A DNA stretch of 64,000 bases from Streptosporangium becharense (GCF_014204985.1 NZ_JACHMP010000001.1:1426001-1490000); one strand, 5' to 3'; counted from the first letter of the stretch, positions 32,277 to 41,938 are shown. Numbers and translations are program-made. The notes: generated by a model not told the origin, from the sequence alone.

Positions 32277-33838
32277 CGGTGACCCGCCCCGCCCTCGACG
32301 GCGGCACCGGTGCCCGGCGGCGGATCGTCCTCGGCGTCGGCGGCACCGCGGTGCTGCTGGCGGCCCTGGACGCCTACGTCGTGGTCACCGTCCTCGTCGA
32401 CGTCGCCAAGGACGTCGACGTCCCGCTGAACCACCTGGAGCGGGCCACCCCGATCGTCACCGGCTTCCTGCTCGGCTACATCGCGGCGATGCCGCTGCTG
32501 GGCCAGCTCTCCGACCGGTACGGCAGGCGGCCGCTCATCCAGCTCTGCCTGGCGGGCTTCGCCGCCGGGTCGGTCGTCACCGCGCTGGGTGACAGCGTCG
32601 CCTGGCTGGTGGCGGGCCGCGCTCTCCAGGGCGTCGCCGGCGGTGCGCTGCTGCCGATCACCATGGCGTTGATCGGCGACCTGTGGGACGAGGACGAACG
32701 CCCGGTGGCGCTGGGCGCCGTCGGGTCGGCCCAGGAGCTGGGCAGCGTGCTCGGCCCGCTGTACGGCGCGGCCCTGACCGCCCTGGTCCCGCCCGCGCTC
32801 CAGGTGGGGGGTGTCCAGCTCGGCGGCTGGCGGTCCATCTTCTGGCTGAACGTCCCGCTGGTCGCCCTGGCCGCGTTCGCCGTGCAACGGTCCGTGCCGC
32901 CGCCCGGCCGCGACCGGGCCCGCGGTGGTCGCGCCGACCACGCCGCCCGCGTCGACGTGGTCGGCGGGCTGTTGCTGGCGCTCGCGCTGGGCCTGCTCGT
33001 GGCGGGCCTGTACAACCCGGATCCGGGCGAGTCGGTCCTGCCGCCCTGGGGTCCGCCCGCGGTCGTCGCCGGTGCCGTGGCCGGGGTCGCCTTCGTCGTC
33101 TGGGAGACCCGTTCCGCGACCCGGCTCGTCGACATGGCGGGGGTCCTGCGCGGCCCGTTCTTCGCCACCCTCGCGGTGAGTTTCCTGACCGGTGCGGCGC
33201 TGCTGGTCACCCTCGTCGACGTGCAACTGGCGGCGCAGACGCTGCTCGGGCTGGACACCCTGGCCGGTGCGCTGGTGCTGTCGCGTTTCCTCGTCGCACT
33301 GTCGGTGGCCGCGCTGGTCGGCGGGGTCATGGCCCGCCGGTACGGTGAGCGCGCCGTGACGGTGATCGGGCTGGCGATGGCCACGGTCGGCTACGTGCGC
33401 ATCGGCCAGTGGCCGCTGGACCTGGCCTCCGCCGGCTACCGCGTGGACGCCGACCTGGTCGTCGCCGGGCTGGGCCTCGGGCTGGTGATCGCGCCGGTCT
33501 CCTCCGCGGTGCTGCGGGCCACTCCCGCCGCCCAGCACGGTGTGGCCTCGGCGGCGGTGGTCGTGGCCCGGATGATGGGCATGCTGCTCGGCGTCGCCGG
33601 ACTGTCGGCCTGGGGGTTCCACCGCTTCCAGTCGCTCACCGCCGACCTCGACACCCCGCTGCCCTTCGGCGTCGACCCTGCCGTGTACGCCGAGCGGCTC
33701 GCCGGGTACGAGGCCCGCATCCGGGCCGCCCTGCACACCGAGTACACCGAGATCTTCCTGATCACCGCGGCCCTGTGCGCGTTGGGGGTGCTGGTCGCGG
33801 CGGCATTGCCAGGCCGTTCCCGCCCGGACGCCGGCTGA
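32273..33838 (+). CDS. MFS exporter of the P55/Rv1410 type, partner of LprG
   Basis: Protein of 521 aa with about fourteen membrane segments. The first contains [13 protein letters not shown], and the loop after the second has the MFS motif [15 protein letters not shown] (about 76-90). A long loop of about 35 residues with several charges lies in the middle. With the LprG-type lipoprotein upstream (GTGA overlap) this matches the mycobacterial LprG-Rv1410 system that moves triacylglycerides to the cell surface and affects drug tolerance. Role here is inferred from family and pairing. Confidence 0.85.
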   Translation: MTVTRPALDGGTGARRRIVLGVGGTAVLLAALDAYVVVTVLVDVAKDVDVPLNHLERATPIVTGFLLGYIAAMPLLGQLSDRYGRRPLIQLCLAGFAAGSVVTALGDSVAWLVAGRALQGVAGGALLPITMALIGDLWDEDERPVALGAVGSAQELGSVLGPLYGAALTALVPPALQVGGVQLGGWRSIFWLNVPLVALAAFAVQRSVPPPGRDRARGGRADHAARVDVVGGLLLALALGLLVAGLYNPDPGESVLPPWGPPAVVAGAVAGVAFVVWETRSATRLVDMAGVLRGPFFATLAVSFLTGAALLVTLVDVQLAAQTLLGLDTLAGALVLSRFLVALSVAALVGGVMARRYGERAVTVIGLAMATVGYVRIGQWPLDLASAGYRVDADLVVAGLGLGLVIAPVSSAVLRATPAAQHGVASAAVVVARMMGMLLGVAGLSAWGFHRFQSLTADLDTPLPFGVDPAVYAERLAGYEARIRAALHTEYTEIFLITAALCALGVLVAAALPGRSRPDAG

Positions 33839-33885
33839 GGCTCCGCGGTGCTACCGGTGCCGCCCCGGTCCTCACGGTCGCCGGG

Positions 33886-33938
33886 GTCTCCGGCGGTGGA
33901 CGCCTCACGGCCGGGACCGGTGGCTCCAGGCCGGAGAC
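33886..33938. terminator. Long-loop inverted repeat between convergent genes
   Basis: GTCTCCGGC (33886-33894) and GCCGGAGAC (33930-33938) are perfect inverted repeats with a 35-base loop that can fold further. It lies between the convergent MFS and lectin genes. Confidence 0.35.
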
Positions 33939-33983
33939 CTTGCGGTCATCCGGCCGGAACCACTGCGGGGTGCTCCTCTGCCG

Positions 33984-34526
33984 TCAGCCGAGACGCCACT
34001 CCTGGTTGCGCTGGTTGGGCAGGCAGGTCCACTGGTGGACGTTGGCGCCGTCGCTCGTGCTGACCCCGGAGACGTCCAGGCACTTGCCGCTGTGCCGGGC
34101 CACCACGGTGAAGTAGCCGTTGTCCCTCTGGACGAGCTTCCACTCCTGGTTGCGCTGGTTGGGCAGACAGGTCCACTGGTACACGTTGGCGCCGTCACGC
34201 GTGCTGACCCCGGAGACGTCCAGGCACTTGCCGCTGTGCGCGGCCCGGACCGTGTAGTAGCCGCCGCTGGTGGCCACCAGCTGCCACTGCTGGTTGGGCT
34301 GGCCGTCGATGCACGTCCACTGGTGGACGTTGGCCCCCTGTTGCGTGCTGACGGCCTGCACATCCAGACACTTGTTGCTGTGACGGGCCACCAGGGTAGC
34401 GGTGAACCTCGCCCCCGACCGCTCCGCCGGTTCGGCGGCGGCGTCCGCGACCGACACCGTGGTGGCGGAGAACATGAGCGAGACGGCTGCGAGAGACAGG
34501 GCACGACCAGCGTTGACGAGTTTCAT
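33984..34526 (-). CDS. Secreted ricin-type beta-trefoil lectin (CBM13-like)
   Basis: Protein of 180 aa. A signal peptide (about 1-30, cleavage near ADAAAEP) precedes one complete beta-trefoil. Three repeats each carry SGKCLDVSG or SNKCLDVQA and a QxW (NQQW, NQEW, NQEW). The usual aspartate and Gln-x-Trp ligands for galactose-type sugars are kept in all three. There is no catalytic domain, so this is a stand-alone lectin rather than part of a glycosidase. GAGGAGG precedes the ATG by five bases. It is monocistronic, with a 408-base upstream gap. Confidence 0.85.
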   Translation of the reverse strand: MKLVNAGRALSLAAVSLMFSATTVSVADAAAEPAERSGARFTATLVARHSNKCLDVQAVSTQQGANVHQWTCIDGQPNQQWQLVATSGGYYTVRAAHSGKCLDVSGVSTRDGANVYQWTCLPNQRNQEWKLVQRDNGYFTVVARHSGKCLDVSGVSTSDGANVHQWTCLPNQRNQEWRLG

Positions 34527-34854
34527 CAGGCCTCCTCGGGCGCTTGAGAGATCAACCTGATCTTCGTAGCACGAATCACGGAGCGTATCGAACAGTTGCC
34601 CTCTGTGATCGAGCTCGTGTCGCGGACGATCCACCGGAGACCATGTGGGCGTGGGGAAAAGTCCGGACAGGGAGGGCCGGGCACGAGGAAAGCCAACCGA
34701 ACCGGGGAAAAGCGGGTGATCCAGGAAGGGCAGACGATACGGAAGAAGGTCGATCCGGGAAGGGCGGACACCGCGCGGAGACAGCGGGTGATCTGCGAGG
34801 AACTGACGATCCGGGGAGACAGCGGGCGGTCCGGGAAGAACGCCGGGAAAACGG
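34527..34854. other. Intergenic region upstream of lectin gene with imperfect short repeats
   Basis: No gene is seen. Purine-rich words recur, including GGAGACAGCGGG twice near 34776 and 34816, and several copies of GGGTGATC/GACGATCC-like words. TTCGAT and TACGAA, 18 bases apart on the minus strand about 60-80 bases before the lectin ATG, are a weak promoter candidate. Confidence 0.4.
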
Positions 34855-34884
34855 CGAACGGCCCGGCGTGGGCCGGGCCGTTCG
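34855..34884 (-). terminator. Terminator of the der operon (distal hairpin)
   Basis: CGAACGGCCCGGC (34855-34867) pairs perfectly over 13 bases with 34872-34884 across a GTGG loop. It is the second of two hairpins beyond the der stop. Confidence 0.7.
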
Positions 34885-34892
34885 TGAGGACC

Positions 34893-34922
34893 GTTCCCTC
34901 CGGGGGATCCCTCGGAGGGAAC
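34893..34922 (-). terminator. Terminator of the der operon (proximal hairpin)
   Basis: GTTCCCTCCG (34893-34902) pairs perfectly with CGGAGGGAAC (34913-34922). It lies 12 bases after the der stop and, with the second hairpin, closes the eleven-gene minus-strand string. Confidence 0.7.
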
Positions 34923-34934
34923 GCCCGCAAGGCG

Positions 34935-36365
34935 TTACTTCTTCTTCTGCGTCTGGGACTGCCGCTTCTCCCGGATCTTCATCGTGACCTCGATCGGTGA
35001 GCCGGCGAAGCCGAACTCCTCGCGGATACGGCGCTCGATGAAGCGGCGGTAGGTCTCCTCCAGGAAACCCGAGGTGAACAGCACGAACTTCGGCGGCTCC
35101 GTCGACGCCTGGGTGGCGAAGAGGATCTTGGGCTGCTTGCCGCCGCGGACCGGGGGCGGGGTGGCCGCGACCAGGTCGCTGAGGAAGGCGTTGAGGCGGG
35201 CCGTCGGCACCCGGGTGGACCACGAGTCGAGGGCCTTCTCGATGGCCGGGACGAGCCTGTCGACATGCCAGCCGGTCTTGGCGGAGATGTTGACCCGCAG
35301 CGCCCATGGCACGCGGACGAGCTGGCGGTCGATCTCCTTCTCCAGGTAGTAGCGGCGGTCCTCGTCGAGGAGGTCCCACTTGTTGAACGCCACGACCATG
35401 GCCCGGCCGGACTCGATCACCAGCGAGATGATGCGCAGGTCCTGCTCGGTCAGCACCTGCTCGGCGTCGATGAGCACCACGGCCACCTCGGAACGCTCAA
35501 GGGCCCCCCGAGTGCGCATGCTCGCGTAGAAGTCGGCGCCCTTGAGCTCGCGGTCACGCCGGCGGATGCCCGCGGTGTCGACGAAACGCCACACCTTGCC
35601 GCCGAGCTCGACCAGCTCGTCGACCGGGTCGCGGGTGGTGCCCGCCATCGGGTCGACGAGGACCCGCTCCTCCCCCACGAGCTTGTTCAGCAGCGAGGAC
35701 TTGCCCACATTGGGCTTGCCGACCAGGGCGATCCTGCGCGGGCCGCGCTCGACGCCGAACCGCTGCCCGGGGGTCTCCGGCAGTCTGTCGAGGATCACGT
35801 CCAGCAGATCACCGCTGGAACGGCCGTGCAGAGCGGAGACGGGGTGCGGCTCGCCCAGGCCCAGCGACCACAGGGCCGCGGCCTCCATCTCCATCTGCTG
35901 GTTGTCGACCTTGTTGGCGGCGAGGATCACCGGCTTGCCGGAACCGCGCAGCACATGGCCGACGATCTCGTCGGCGTCGGTGACCCCCACCACGGCGTCG
36001 ACCACGAACAGGATCACGTCGGCCAGCTCGGCCGCGACCTGCGCCTGCTCGGCGATCTTCAGTGCCATGCCGGTCGCGTCGGGGTCCCAGCCTCCGGTGT
36101 CGACCACCGTGAACCGGCGCCCGCGCCAGGTGGCGTCGTAGGTGACCCGGTCGCGGGTCACGCCCGGCACGTCCTCCACGACCGCCTCGCGGCGGCCGAT
36201 GATCCGGTTGACCAGCGTGGACTTGCCCACGTTCGGGCGGCCCACCACGGCCACGACCGGCTGCGGGCCGGTGTCGGGACCGGCCTGCTCGGAGCTGTCG
36301 TCGGTACCTGGATCGGCGAGCTCCGCATCGATCCAGCCGCTGTCGTCGTCGTATTCCCCGGTCAC
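34935..36365 (-). CDS. der: Ribosome biogenesis GTPase Der (EngA)
   Basis: Protein of 476 aa with two tandem GTPase domains: first P-loop GRPNVGKST (about 42-50), second GKPNVGKSS (about 215-223), each with DxxG and NKxD motifs (DTGGWD, AANKVDN; DTAGIRR, FNKWDLL). The C-terminal KH-like domain ends in a Lys/Gln-rich tail. It assists 50S subunit assembly. An acidic extension of about 35 residues precedes the first domain. The GTG overlaps the cmk stop by four bases, the classic cmk-der pairing. Confidence 0.97.
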   Translation of the reverse strand: MTGEYDDDSGWIDAELADPGTDDSSEQAGPDTGPQPVVAVVGRPNVGKSTLVNRIIGRREAVVEDVPGVTRDRVTYDATWRGRRFTVVDTGGWDPDATGMALKIAEQAQVAAELADVILFVVDAVVGVTDADEIVGHVLRGSGKPVILAANKVDNQQMEMEAAALWSLGLGEPHPVSALHGRSSGDLLDVILDRLPETPGQRFGVERGPRRIALVGKPNVGKSSLLNKLVGEERVLVDPMAGTTRDPVDELVELGGKVWRFVDTAGIRRRDRELKGADFYASMRTRGALERSEVAVVLIDAEQVLTEQDLRIISLVIESGRAMVVAFNKWDLLDEDRRYYLEKEIDRQLVRVPWALRVNISAKTGWHVDRLVPAIEKALDSWSTRVPTARLNAFLSDLVAATPPPVRGGKQPKILFATQASTEPPKFVLFTSGFLEETYRRFIERRIREEFGFAGSPIEVTMKIREKRQSQTQKKK

Positions 36366-37018
36366 TCTTTTTCCTTAATAACGCGCAGTATCTCGGCGAT
36401 GACCTCTTCGAGGTTCAGCGCCGTGGAGTCGAGTTCGACGGCGTCCGCCGCCTTGGCGAGCGGGTCGGTCTTCCGCGTCGAGTCGAGGGTGTCGCGGCGG
36501 GCCATCGCGGCCCGCTGCGCCTCCACCGTGGTGCCGGCGAGCTCCGCGGTGCGGCGGACCGCCCTGGCGTCCGCGCTGGCGGTCAGGAAGATCTTCACCG
36601 GTGCGTCGGGCGCCACCACCGTGCCGATGTCGCGGCCCTCGACGACGATGCCCCCGGCACCGATGATCTCACGCTGCTCGGCCACCAGCCGCCGGCGCAC
36701 CTCGGGGACCGCGCTGACCGCCGATACGGCCGCGGTGACCTCCGCGGTGCGGATGGGGCCGCCGACGTCGGTGCCGTCGACCGCCACCGCGGGGGCGTCC
36801 GGGTCGGTGCCCATGGTGAGGACCGGCTGGAGCGCCTGGGCGGCGACCGCCCCCGGATCGGTCAGGTCCACACCCTGCTGGAGCATCCACCACGTGATCG
36901 CCCTGTACATCGCCCCGGTGTCGAGGTAGCGCAGCCCCAACGCCCGCGCGACCCCGCGCGACGCACTCGACTTGCCCGATCCCGAAGGACCGTCCATGGC
37001 GACGACCAGTCCGGTCAC
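36362..37018 (-). CDS. cmk: Cytidylate kinase
   Basis: Protein of 218 aa. It phosphorylates CMP and dCMP. The P-loop is [12 protein letters not shown] (about 7-18), followed by [16 protein letters not shown] and [20 protein letters not shown] (about 124-143), and the lid region has [14 protein letters not shown]. The GTG at 37018 has GGGAGAGG upstream. It sits between tyrA and der, and links functionally to pyrG at the head of the same string. Confidence 0.97.
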   Translation of the reverse strand: MTGLVVAMDGPSGSGKSSASRGVARALGLRYLDTGAMYRAITWWMLQQGVDLTDPGAVAAQALQPVLTMGTDPDAPAVAVDGTDVGGPIRTAEVTAAVSAVSAVPEVRRRLVAEQREIIGAGGIVVEGRDIGTVVAPDAPVKIFLTASADARAVRRTAELAGTTVEAQRAAMARRDTLDSTRKTDPLAKAADAVELDSTALNLEEVIAEILRVIKEKE

Positions 37019-37106
37019 GACGCCTCTCCCTTGCAGCCCGGTTCAGTTGTCCGTACGAGGCTACCGGGACCGGGCCGGGAAGCGCGCATCGAGCCGTCGC
37101 GCGTCC

Positions 37107-38192
37107 CTACGGCAGGTGCCAGCCGCGTTCCCGCAGCGCCGCGGAGAGCACCTCCGCCGCTTCGGGCTGCACCGAGAGGTCGGCGGCACCCAGCGGCAGC
37201 CCGGGGGCGTGCTCCAGGCGGACGTCCTCGATGTTGACGCCCACCTCGTCGGCCACCCGGAACAACCGGGCCAGCTCACCGGGACGGTCACCGATGATCA
37301 CCTGAACGATCGCGTAGGCCCTGGCGGGACCGCCGTGCTTGCCGGGAATCCTCCCGGTGCCCTCGACACCGCGATGCAGCAACTCGGTGACCCGCGCCAT
37401 GCCGGCCGGCCCGGTGCGGGCGTCGGCCACGGCGCGGAGCGACGCGGCCACGGCGGCCAGATCGTCCGCCACCGCCTCCAGCACCTCGGCCACCGGCAGC
37501 GCGTTGCCCGCCAGGATCCCGGTCCACAGAGCGGGATCGCCCGCGGCGATGCGGGTGACGTCACGCACCCCCTGCCCGGACAGGCTGAGCGCGACACCGG
37601 GCGCGTCTGCCAGCCGGGCGGCCACCGCCGAGGCGGTCACATGCGGGGCGTGCGAGACGACCGCCACGGCCCTGTCGTGTTCGGCCGCGTCCACGGTCAC
37701 CGGCTCGCCCCCGCAGAGCTTGACGAGCCCGTGCAGCGCCTCCAGGGCCTCGGGGGAGGTCTCCGGCGTCGGGCACAGCGCCCAGGGACGGCCGAGGAAC
37801 AGGTCGGCGCGCGCCGCCGCCGGACCGGACCGCTCACGGCCGGCGAGCGGATGCCCGGCGACGTAGGTCGTCAGGTCGCAGCCGAGGTGCGCCGCCCGCC
37901 GGAGCGGGAGCGCCTTGACGCTGGCCACGTCGGTGTAGAAGCGGGCCGCGCCGGCCTTCTGCAGCGCGGCGAGCTGGTCGGCGACCACGTGCGGAGGCAC
38001 CGCGATGACCGCCATGTCCACGGTCACGCCCTCCGCCCACTCGATACCGGCGCCCAGCTCACGGGCGAGCCGGACCACGCCCGCGTCACGGTCGGCCAGG
38101 TGGACGGTGACGTCCTGCTCACGCAGGGCCAGGGCCACCGAGGTGCCGATCAGGCCCGTGCCGACGACGAGGACACTCCCAAGGACGCTCAC
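37107..38192 (-). CDS. tyrA: Prephenate dehydrogenase with C-terminal ACT domain
   Basis: Protein of 361 aa. The NAD-binding motif VVGTGLIGTSVALAL (about 9-23), the substrate-site stretch YVAGHPLAGRERSG (about 109-122) and the HDRAVAVVSHAPH segment identify TyrA, which converts prephenate to 4-hydroxyphenylpyruvate for tyrosine. The last 75 residues (from VQVIIGDRPGELARLFRVAD) are an ACT domain for feedback by tyrosine. The GTG start has GGAGG four bases upstream. The chorismate mutase gene is immediately upstream, supplying the substrate. Confidence 0.95.
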   Translation of the reverse strand: MSVLGSVLVVGTGLIGTSVALALREQDVTVHLADRDAGVVRLARELGAGIEWAEGVTVDMAVIAVPPHVVADQLAALQKAGAARFYTDVASVKALPLRRAAHLGCDLTTYVAGHPLAGRERSGPAAARADLFLGRPWALCPTPETSPEALEALHGLVKLCGGEPVTVDAAEHDRAVAVVSHAPHVTASAVAARLADAPGVALSLSGQGVRDVTRIAAGDPALWTGILAGNALPVAEVLEAVADDLAAVAASLRAVADARTGPAGMARVTELLHRGVEGTGRIPGKHGGPARAYAIVQVIIGDRPGELARLFRVADEVGVNIEDVRLEHAPGLPLGAADLSVQPEAAEVLSAALRERGWHLP

Positions 38193-38348
38193 GCCGCCTC
38201 CTCCGTCGGCAGCGCTCGCGCGACGCTACTGCACCCACCGGCTCGCTCGCTCCGCTCGCTCACAGCTCCCCCACCAGCAGTGTCCGCGCGACGCCACCAC
38301 CGGCTCGCTCACTCACGGGTGTTCCCCGACCGTGCGCCGGTATGACGA

Positions 38349-38708
38349 TCATTGGGCGATGTCCACTCGCAGGGCGACCGCACCCCGCAGGTAGACGTGC
38401 TGGATCTCGTGACGCGGCCGGTCGGTCTCCACATGGGCCATCAGCCGGACCACCCGCGGGAGCGCGCCCGGGACGTCGATCTCGGACGCGCAGATCAACG
38501 GGACATCGTGGAAACCGAGCTTGCGGGCCGCCAGAGCGGGGAACTCCGCGGTGAGGTCGGGCGTCGCCGTGAAGATCACACTGATCACGTCATCCGTGGT
38601 GAGCCTGTTGCGTCCCATCACCTCGGTGACCAGTTCGGTCACCCCGGACAGGATCGCGTCCCGGTCGTTCGCCTCGACCTGGATCGCCCCGCGGATCGCC
38701 CGCACCAT
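38349..38708 (-). CDS. aroH: Monofunctional chorismate mutase, AroH class
   Basis: Protein of 119 aa, the length of Bacillus-type AroH. VRAIRGAIQVEANDRDAIL opens the protein with the arginine of the active site, and GFHDVPLICASEIDVPGALP (about 67-86) and HVYLRGAVALR near the end complete it. It rearranges chorismate to prephenate for TyrA, the next gene. The ATG at 38708 follows GGAGGAAC. The 156 bases between this gene and tyrA contain an imperfect duplication of an ACCGGCTCGCTC word. Confidence 0.92.
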   Translation of the reverse strand: MVRAIRGAIQVEANDRDAILSGVTELVTEVMGRNRLTTDDVISVIFTATPDLTAEFPALAARKLGFHDVPLICASEIDVPGALPRVVRLMAHVETDRPRHEIQHVYLRGAVALRVDIAQ

Positions 38709-38787
38709 CCTCGTTCCTCCATATCGACTCACGCCGGGCCCCCGCGAGGGCGGCCCGGCGTGTCCTGAACGCGCGTATCAGGGAAGG

Positions 38788-40491
38788 TTACAGGCCGACG
38801 GCGGAGTAGAGGTCACCGACTTCCTTCAAGGTCAGCGCACGGACCGTCCCCGGCTTGAGGCGGCCGAGCTTGACCGGACCGAACTCGATGCGGGCCAGGT
38901 CGATGACGGGGTGCCCGACCTCCTCCAGCATCCGGCGGACGATGTGCTTACGGCCCTCGTGCAGCACGATCTCCACCAGCGCCTGCTGACCGTGCTCCTG
39001 GACGACGGTGAACGAGTCGACCTTGGCGATGCCGTCTTCCAGCTCGACGCCCTTCTTCAGGCGACGGACCAGGTCCCGCTCGATCTTGCCGGGGACCTTC
39101 GCCCAGTACTTCTTCTGCACGCCGTAGCTCGGGTGGGTGAGCCGGTTGGCCAGTTCGCCGTCGTTGGTGAGCAGGATGAGGCCCTCGGTCTCGGTGTCGA
39201 GGCGGCCGACGTGGAACAGCCGCTCGGGGCGGTCGGCCACGTAGTCGGCCAGCGCGGGGCGGCCCTCCGGGTCGGACATGGTGCTGACGACGCCGATCGG
39301 CTTGTTGATGGCGAGGTAGACCAGGTCGGGCATGGTCGGCAGGCGCTTGCCGTCGACGTGGATGACCTGCTTGGCCGGGTCGACCCGCGCGCCGAAGCGG
39401 CGGACCACCTGACCGTCGACCGTCACCCGGCCCTCACCGATCATCTCCTCGCAGGCGCGGCGGCTGGCCACGCCCGCCTGGGCGAGGACCTTCTGCAGAC
39501 GGACACCGTCCGGCACCTCGGTGGTGTCGCGCTCGTCGGTGTAGTCGCGGTCGTAGAAGGCGGAGTCGCGCCGGGGCTGACGGGAGGTCTTGAAGCGGTC
39601 GTTGTCGACCGCGCCGGGACGCTGCCCGGCCTTGGCGGCGCCGGTGCGACCCGCCGCGCCACGACGCTCGCCGTACGCGTCGGCACGGCCGCCGCCGATC
39701 GTCTGGACCTCGTCACGGCGACCGGTCGTCCTGCCGTACCGGCCACGCTGACCGGTGGCGGCCGGTCGGCCGCGCCCGTCGCGCTCCGGCCGGAACCCGC
39801 CGCGCTCACTGCGGAACCCACCGCGCTCGCCCTCGCCTGAGGAGCCGGACGTCAACCCGTCACGGTCGGCGCGGAATCCTCCCCGGTCGTCGCGGAACCC
39901 GCCGCGGTCGTCGCGGCGCGGACCGTCGGGCCGGGAACCGCCCTCCGGGCGCCCGTACCGGCTCCGCGAACCACCGCGCTCGGAGCGGAGAGCATCCCGC
40001 TCGTCACCCCGCGGGAAAGCGTCGCCGGACCGGTCGCGTCCGCCGCGACCGGAGAAACCGGCCCGGGAGTCGTCACGCTCGCTCTGACGCGGCCGGAAGT
40101 CGTCACGGTCGTCGCGACGTCCGGAACCGGACCGGAGAGCTCCGCGGGGGCCGCCCGCGGGGCGGTCGTACCGGTCGCGCGAGCCGTCACGGTCGGCGCG
40201 GAAGCCGCCGCGGTCGTCACGACGCGGACCGTCGGAACGGAAACCGCCCCGCTCATCACGACGCGGACCGTCGGAACGGAAACCGCCCCGCTCATCACGA
40301 CGCGGACCGTCGGAACGGAAACCACCCCGCTCATCACGACGCGGACCATCGGAACGGAAACCGCCCCGGGAGCCGCCGGACTGCGAGGCCCCCCTGGAGC
40401 CACCGCTCCCTCGGGGGTCGCCGCCGCGCGGGGCTCCGCCACGGCCTCGACCGCGTCCATCACCGGACGGGGTGCTGCGCCTGTTGTTCAC
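38788..40491 (-). CDS. rluB: Pseudouridine synthase RluB-like with long Arg/Gly/Asp-rich N-terminal extension
   Basis: Protein of 567 aa, about twice the usual length. The last 240 residues form a normal enzyme: S4 RNA-binding domain (VRLQKVLAQAGVASRRACEE) and catalytic domain with HVGRLDTETEGLILLTNDGE, which holds the catalytic aspartate, and HEGRKHIVRRML. It should isomerise a uridine of 23S rRNA. The first 325 residues are disordered and repeat-rich, with four copies of GGFRSDGPRRDER/DDR and many RGG-like motifs, typical of RNA-binding, condensate-forming tails. The GTG overlaps the scpB stop by four bases. Confidence 0.93.
   Translation of the reverse strand: MNNRRSTPSGDGRGRGRGGAPRGGDPRGSGGSRGASQSGGSRGGFRSDGPRRDERGGFRSDGPRRDERGGFRSDGPRRDERGGFRSDGPRRDDRGGFRADRDGSRDRYDRPAGGPRGALRSGSGRRDDRDDFRPRQSERDDSRAGFSGRGGRDRSGDAFPRGDERDALRSERGGSRSRYGRPEGGSRPDGPRRDDRGGFRDDRGGFRADRDGLTSGSSGEGERGGFRSERGGFRPERDGRGRPAATGQRGRYGRTTGRRDEVQTIGGGRADAYGERRGAAGRTGAAKAGQRPGAVDNDRFKTSRQPRRDSAFYDRDYTDERDTTEVPDGVRLQKVLAQAGVASRRACEEMIGEGRVTVDGQVVRRFGARVDPAKQVIHVDGKRLPTMPDLVYLAINKPIGVVSTMSDPEGRPALADYVADRPERLFHVGRLDTETEGLILLTNDGELANRLTHPSYGVQKKYWAKVPGKIERDLVRRLKKGVELEDGIAKVDSFTVVQEHGQQALVEIVLHEGRKHIVRRMLEEVGHPVIDLARIEFGPVKLGRLKPGTVRALTLKEVGDLYSAVGL
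40202..40357. repeat. Four tandem 39-bp repeats in rluB
   Basis: Units 40202-40240, 40241-40279, 40280-40318 and 40319-40357. The middle copies are almost identical at DNA level, so the array is recent or homogenised. Each encodes 13 residues (GGFRSDGPRRDER type) on the minus strand, keeping the frame. Confidence 0.9.
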
Positions 40492-41048
40492 TGCTTCTGC
40501 TCCTCTAGGGATTCCATGTCGTCGGGCAGGAACGGTGCCAGTTCGGGAAGCTCGTCGAGATCCCGTAGGCCCATCCGCTCAAGGAAGTAGGGGGTCGTCC
40601 GGTACAGGACGGCCTGGCTCTCCGGTTCGGTGCCGGCCTCCTCGACCAGCCCCCTGGTCACCAGCGTGCGCATGACACTGTCGCTGTTGACGCCGCGGAT
40701 GGCCGCGACCCGGGCCCGGCTGACCGGTTGCCGGTAGGCGACCACGGCCAGCGTCTCCAGCGCGGCCTGGGTGAGCCGTGCCTGCTGGCCGTCGCGGACG
40801 AACCGCTCCACGAGAGGCGCGCACTCGGGCCGCGTGTAGAACCGCCAGCCGCCGGCGACCTCTCTCAGATCGAAACCCCGTCCGGCGCCGGTGTATTCCG
40901 CGGACAGCTCCCGCAGCACCCTGGCCACCTCCTGGGTGGGCCGCTCCAGCACCTGCGCGAGGGTCACCTCGGCGACCGGCTCGTCGACCACCATGAGGAT
41001 GGCCTCCAGCCCGGCACGCAGGTCCGGCTCGGGTGCCACGTCAGTCAT
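40488..41048 (-). CDS. scpB: Segregation and condensation protein B
   Basis: Protein of 186 aa with two winged-helix domains. GLEAILMVVDEPVAEVTLAQ opens the first, ETLAVVAYRQPVSRARVAAI (about 107-126) and the RGVNSDSVMRTLVTRGLVEE stretch lie in the second. ScpB binds ScpA and SMC to condense and segregate the chromosome. The ATG at 41048 lies inside the end of scpA (8-base overlap), so ScpA and ScpB are made together. Confidence 0.95.
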   Translation of the reverse strand: MTDVAPEPDLRAGLEAILMVVDEPVAEVTLAQVLERPTQEVARVLRELSAEYTGAGRGFDLREVAGGWRFYTRPECAPLVERFVRDGQQARLTQAALETLAVVAYRQPVSRARVAAIRGVNSDSVMRTLVTRGLVEEAGTEPESQAVLYRTTPYFLERMGLRDLDELPELAPFLPDDMESLEEQKQ

Positions 41049-41874
41049 CGGCGGGCTCTTTCCTCTTCGGGCTCTCGTCGTAGTCATCGGCGACGGTGAC
41101 GTCACCGTCGTCGCTTCCGGTCCAGGTCACGTGCAGCTCCCCGAGGGCCTCGACCTGTTCGAAGGAGACGGCCGCCTCCCGGTAGAGCTCCAGGACGGCC
41201 AGGAAACGCGCGACGACCTCGAAGGTGCCGGAGCAGTCGGAGGTGAGGGCCCGGAAGGTCGCCCGGCGCAGGCGCCGCAGCCGCTCGACAAGGATAGCCG
41301 CCTGCTCGCGGACATTGGCGAGCGGTTGGTAGATGTGGGCCACCGAGACCGAGGGCGGCGCCTTGGGGGTGAACGCCCGCCGGGCGATCTCCGCCAGGCG
41401 CTCCGGGCCGATGCCCAGGACGAGTTCGGGAAGCAGGTCGGCGAACGGGGCCTCCATCGGCACCGACCGGGGGAACCGCAGGGCCTCCTCGGCCATCCGC
41501 GTGGAGAAGACCTTCACGACCTCCTTGTACGCCCGGTACTGCAACAGACGCGCGAAAAGCAGGTCGCGCGCCTCCAGCAGAGCCAGGTCCTCCTCGTCCT
41601 CGACCTCGCCGGACGGCAGCAGCCGGGCGGCCTTCAGGTCGAGAAGGGTGGCCGCGACGAGCAGGAAGTGACTCGTCTGGTCCAGGTCCCACTCCGGGCC
41701 TCTGGCCCGGATGTAGGCGATGAACTCGTCGGTGACCTGACTGAGGGAGACCTCCGTGATGTCCAGCTTGTGCTTGGAGATCAGACCCAGCAGCAGGTCG
41801 AAGGGACCTTCGAAGACCTCCAGGTGCACCTTGAAGGTGTCGTCGGCGGCCTGCGGCTGCTCGGTCTCGGTCAT
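41041..41874 (-). CDS. scpA: Segregation and condensation protein A
   Basis: Protein of 277 aa. The kleisin N-terminus VHLEVFEGPFDLLLGLISKH (about 16-35) followed by LDITEVSLSQVTDEFI is diagnostic. The C-terminal winged helix includes EVVARFLAVLELYREAAVSF. An acidic tail ends the protein. It bridges the SMC heads. The start is uncertain between ATG 41874 and ATG 41892; both lack a strong ribosome site, and the first is closer to the conserved region. parA precedes it by 64 bases. Confidence 0.95.
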   Translation of the reverse strand: MTETEQPQAADDTFKVHLEVFEGPFDLLLGLISKHKLDITEVSLSQVTDEFIAYIRARGPEWDLDQTSHFLLVAATLLDLKAARLLPSGEVEDEEDLALLEARDLLFARLLQYRAYKEVVKVFSTRMAEEALRFPRSVPMEAPFADLLPELVLGIGPERLAEIARRAFTPKAPPSVSVAHIYQPLANVREQAAILVERLRRLRRATFRALTSDCSGTFEVVARFLAVLELYREAAVSFEQVEALGELHVTWTGSDDGDVTVADDYDESPKRKEPADD

Positions 41875-41938
41875 CCCGCCATTGTCCCGCATCCGCGGGT
41901 CGCGGCAGGCGCGTCGGCGGGCACGCCGGCGGACGCGG

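Noticed and set aside
40202-40357. CRISPR-like array
   Set aside because: The 39-bp units are directly adjacent with no spacers and encode in-frame protein repeats.
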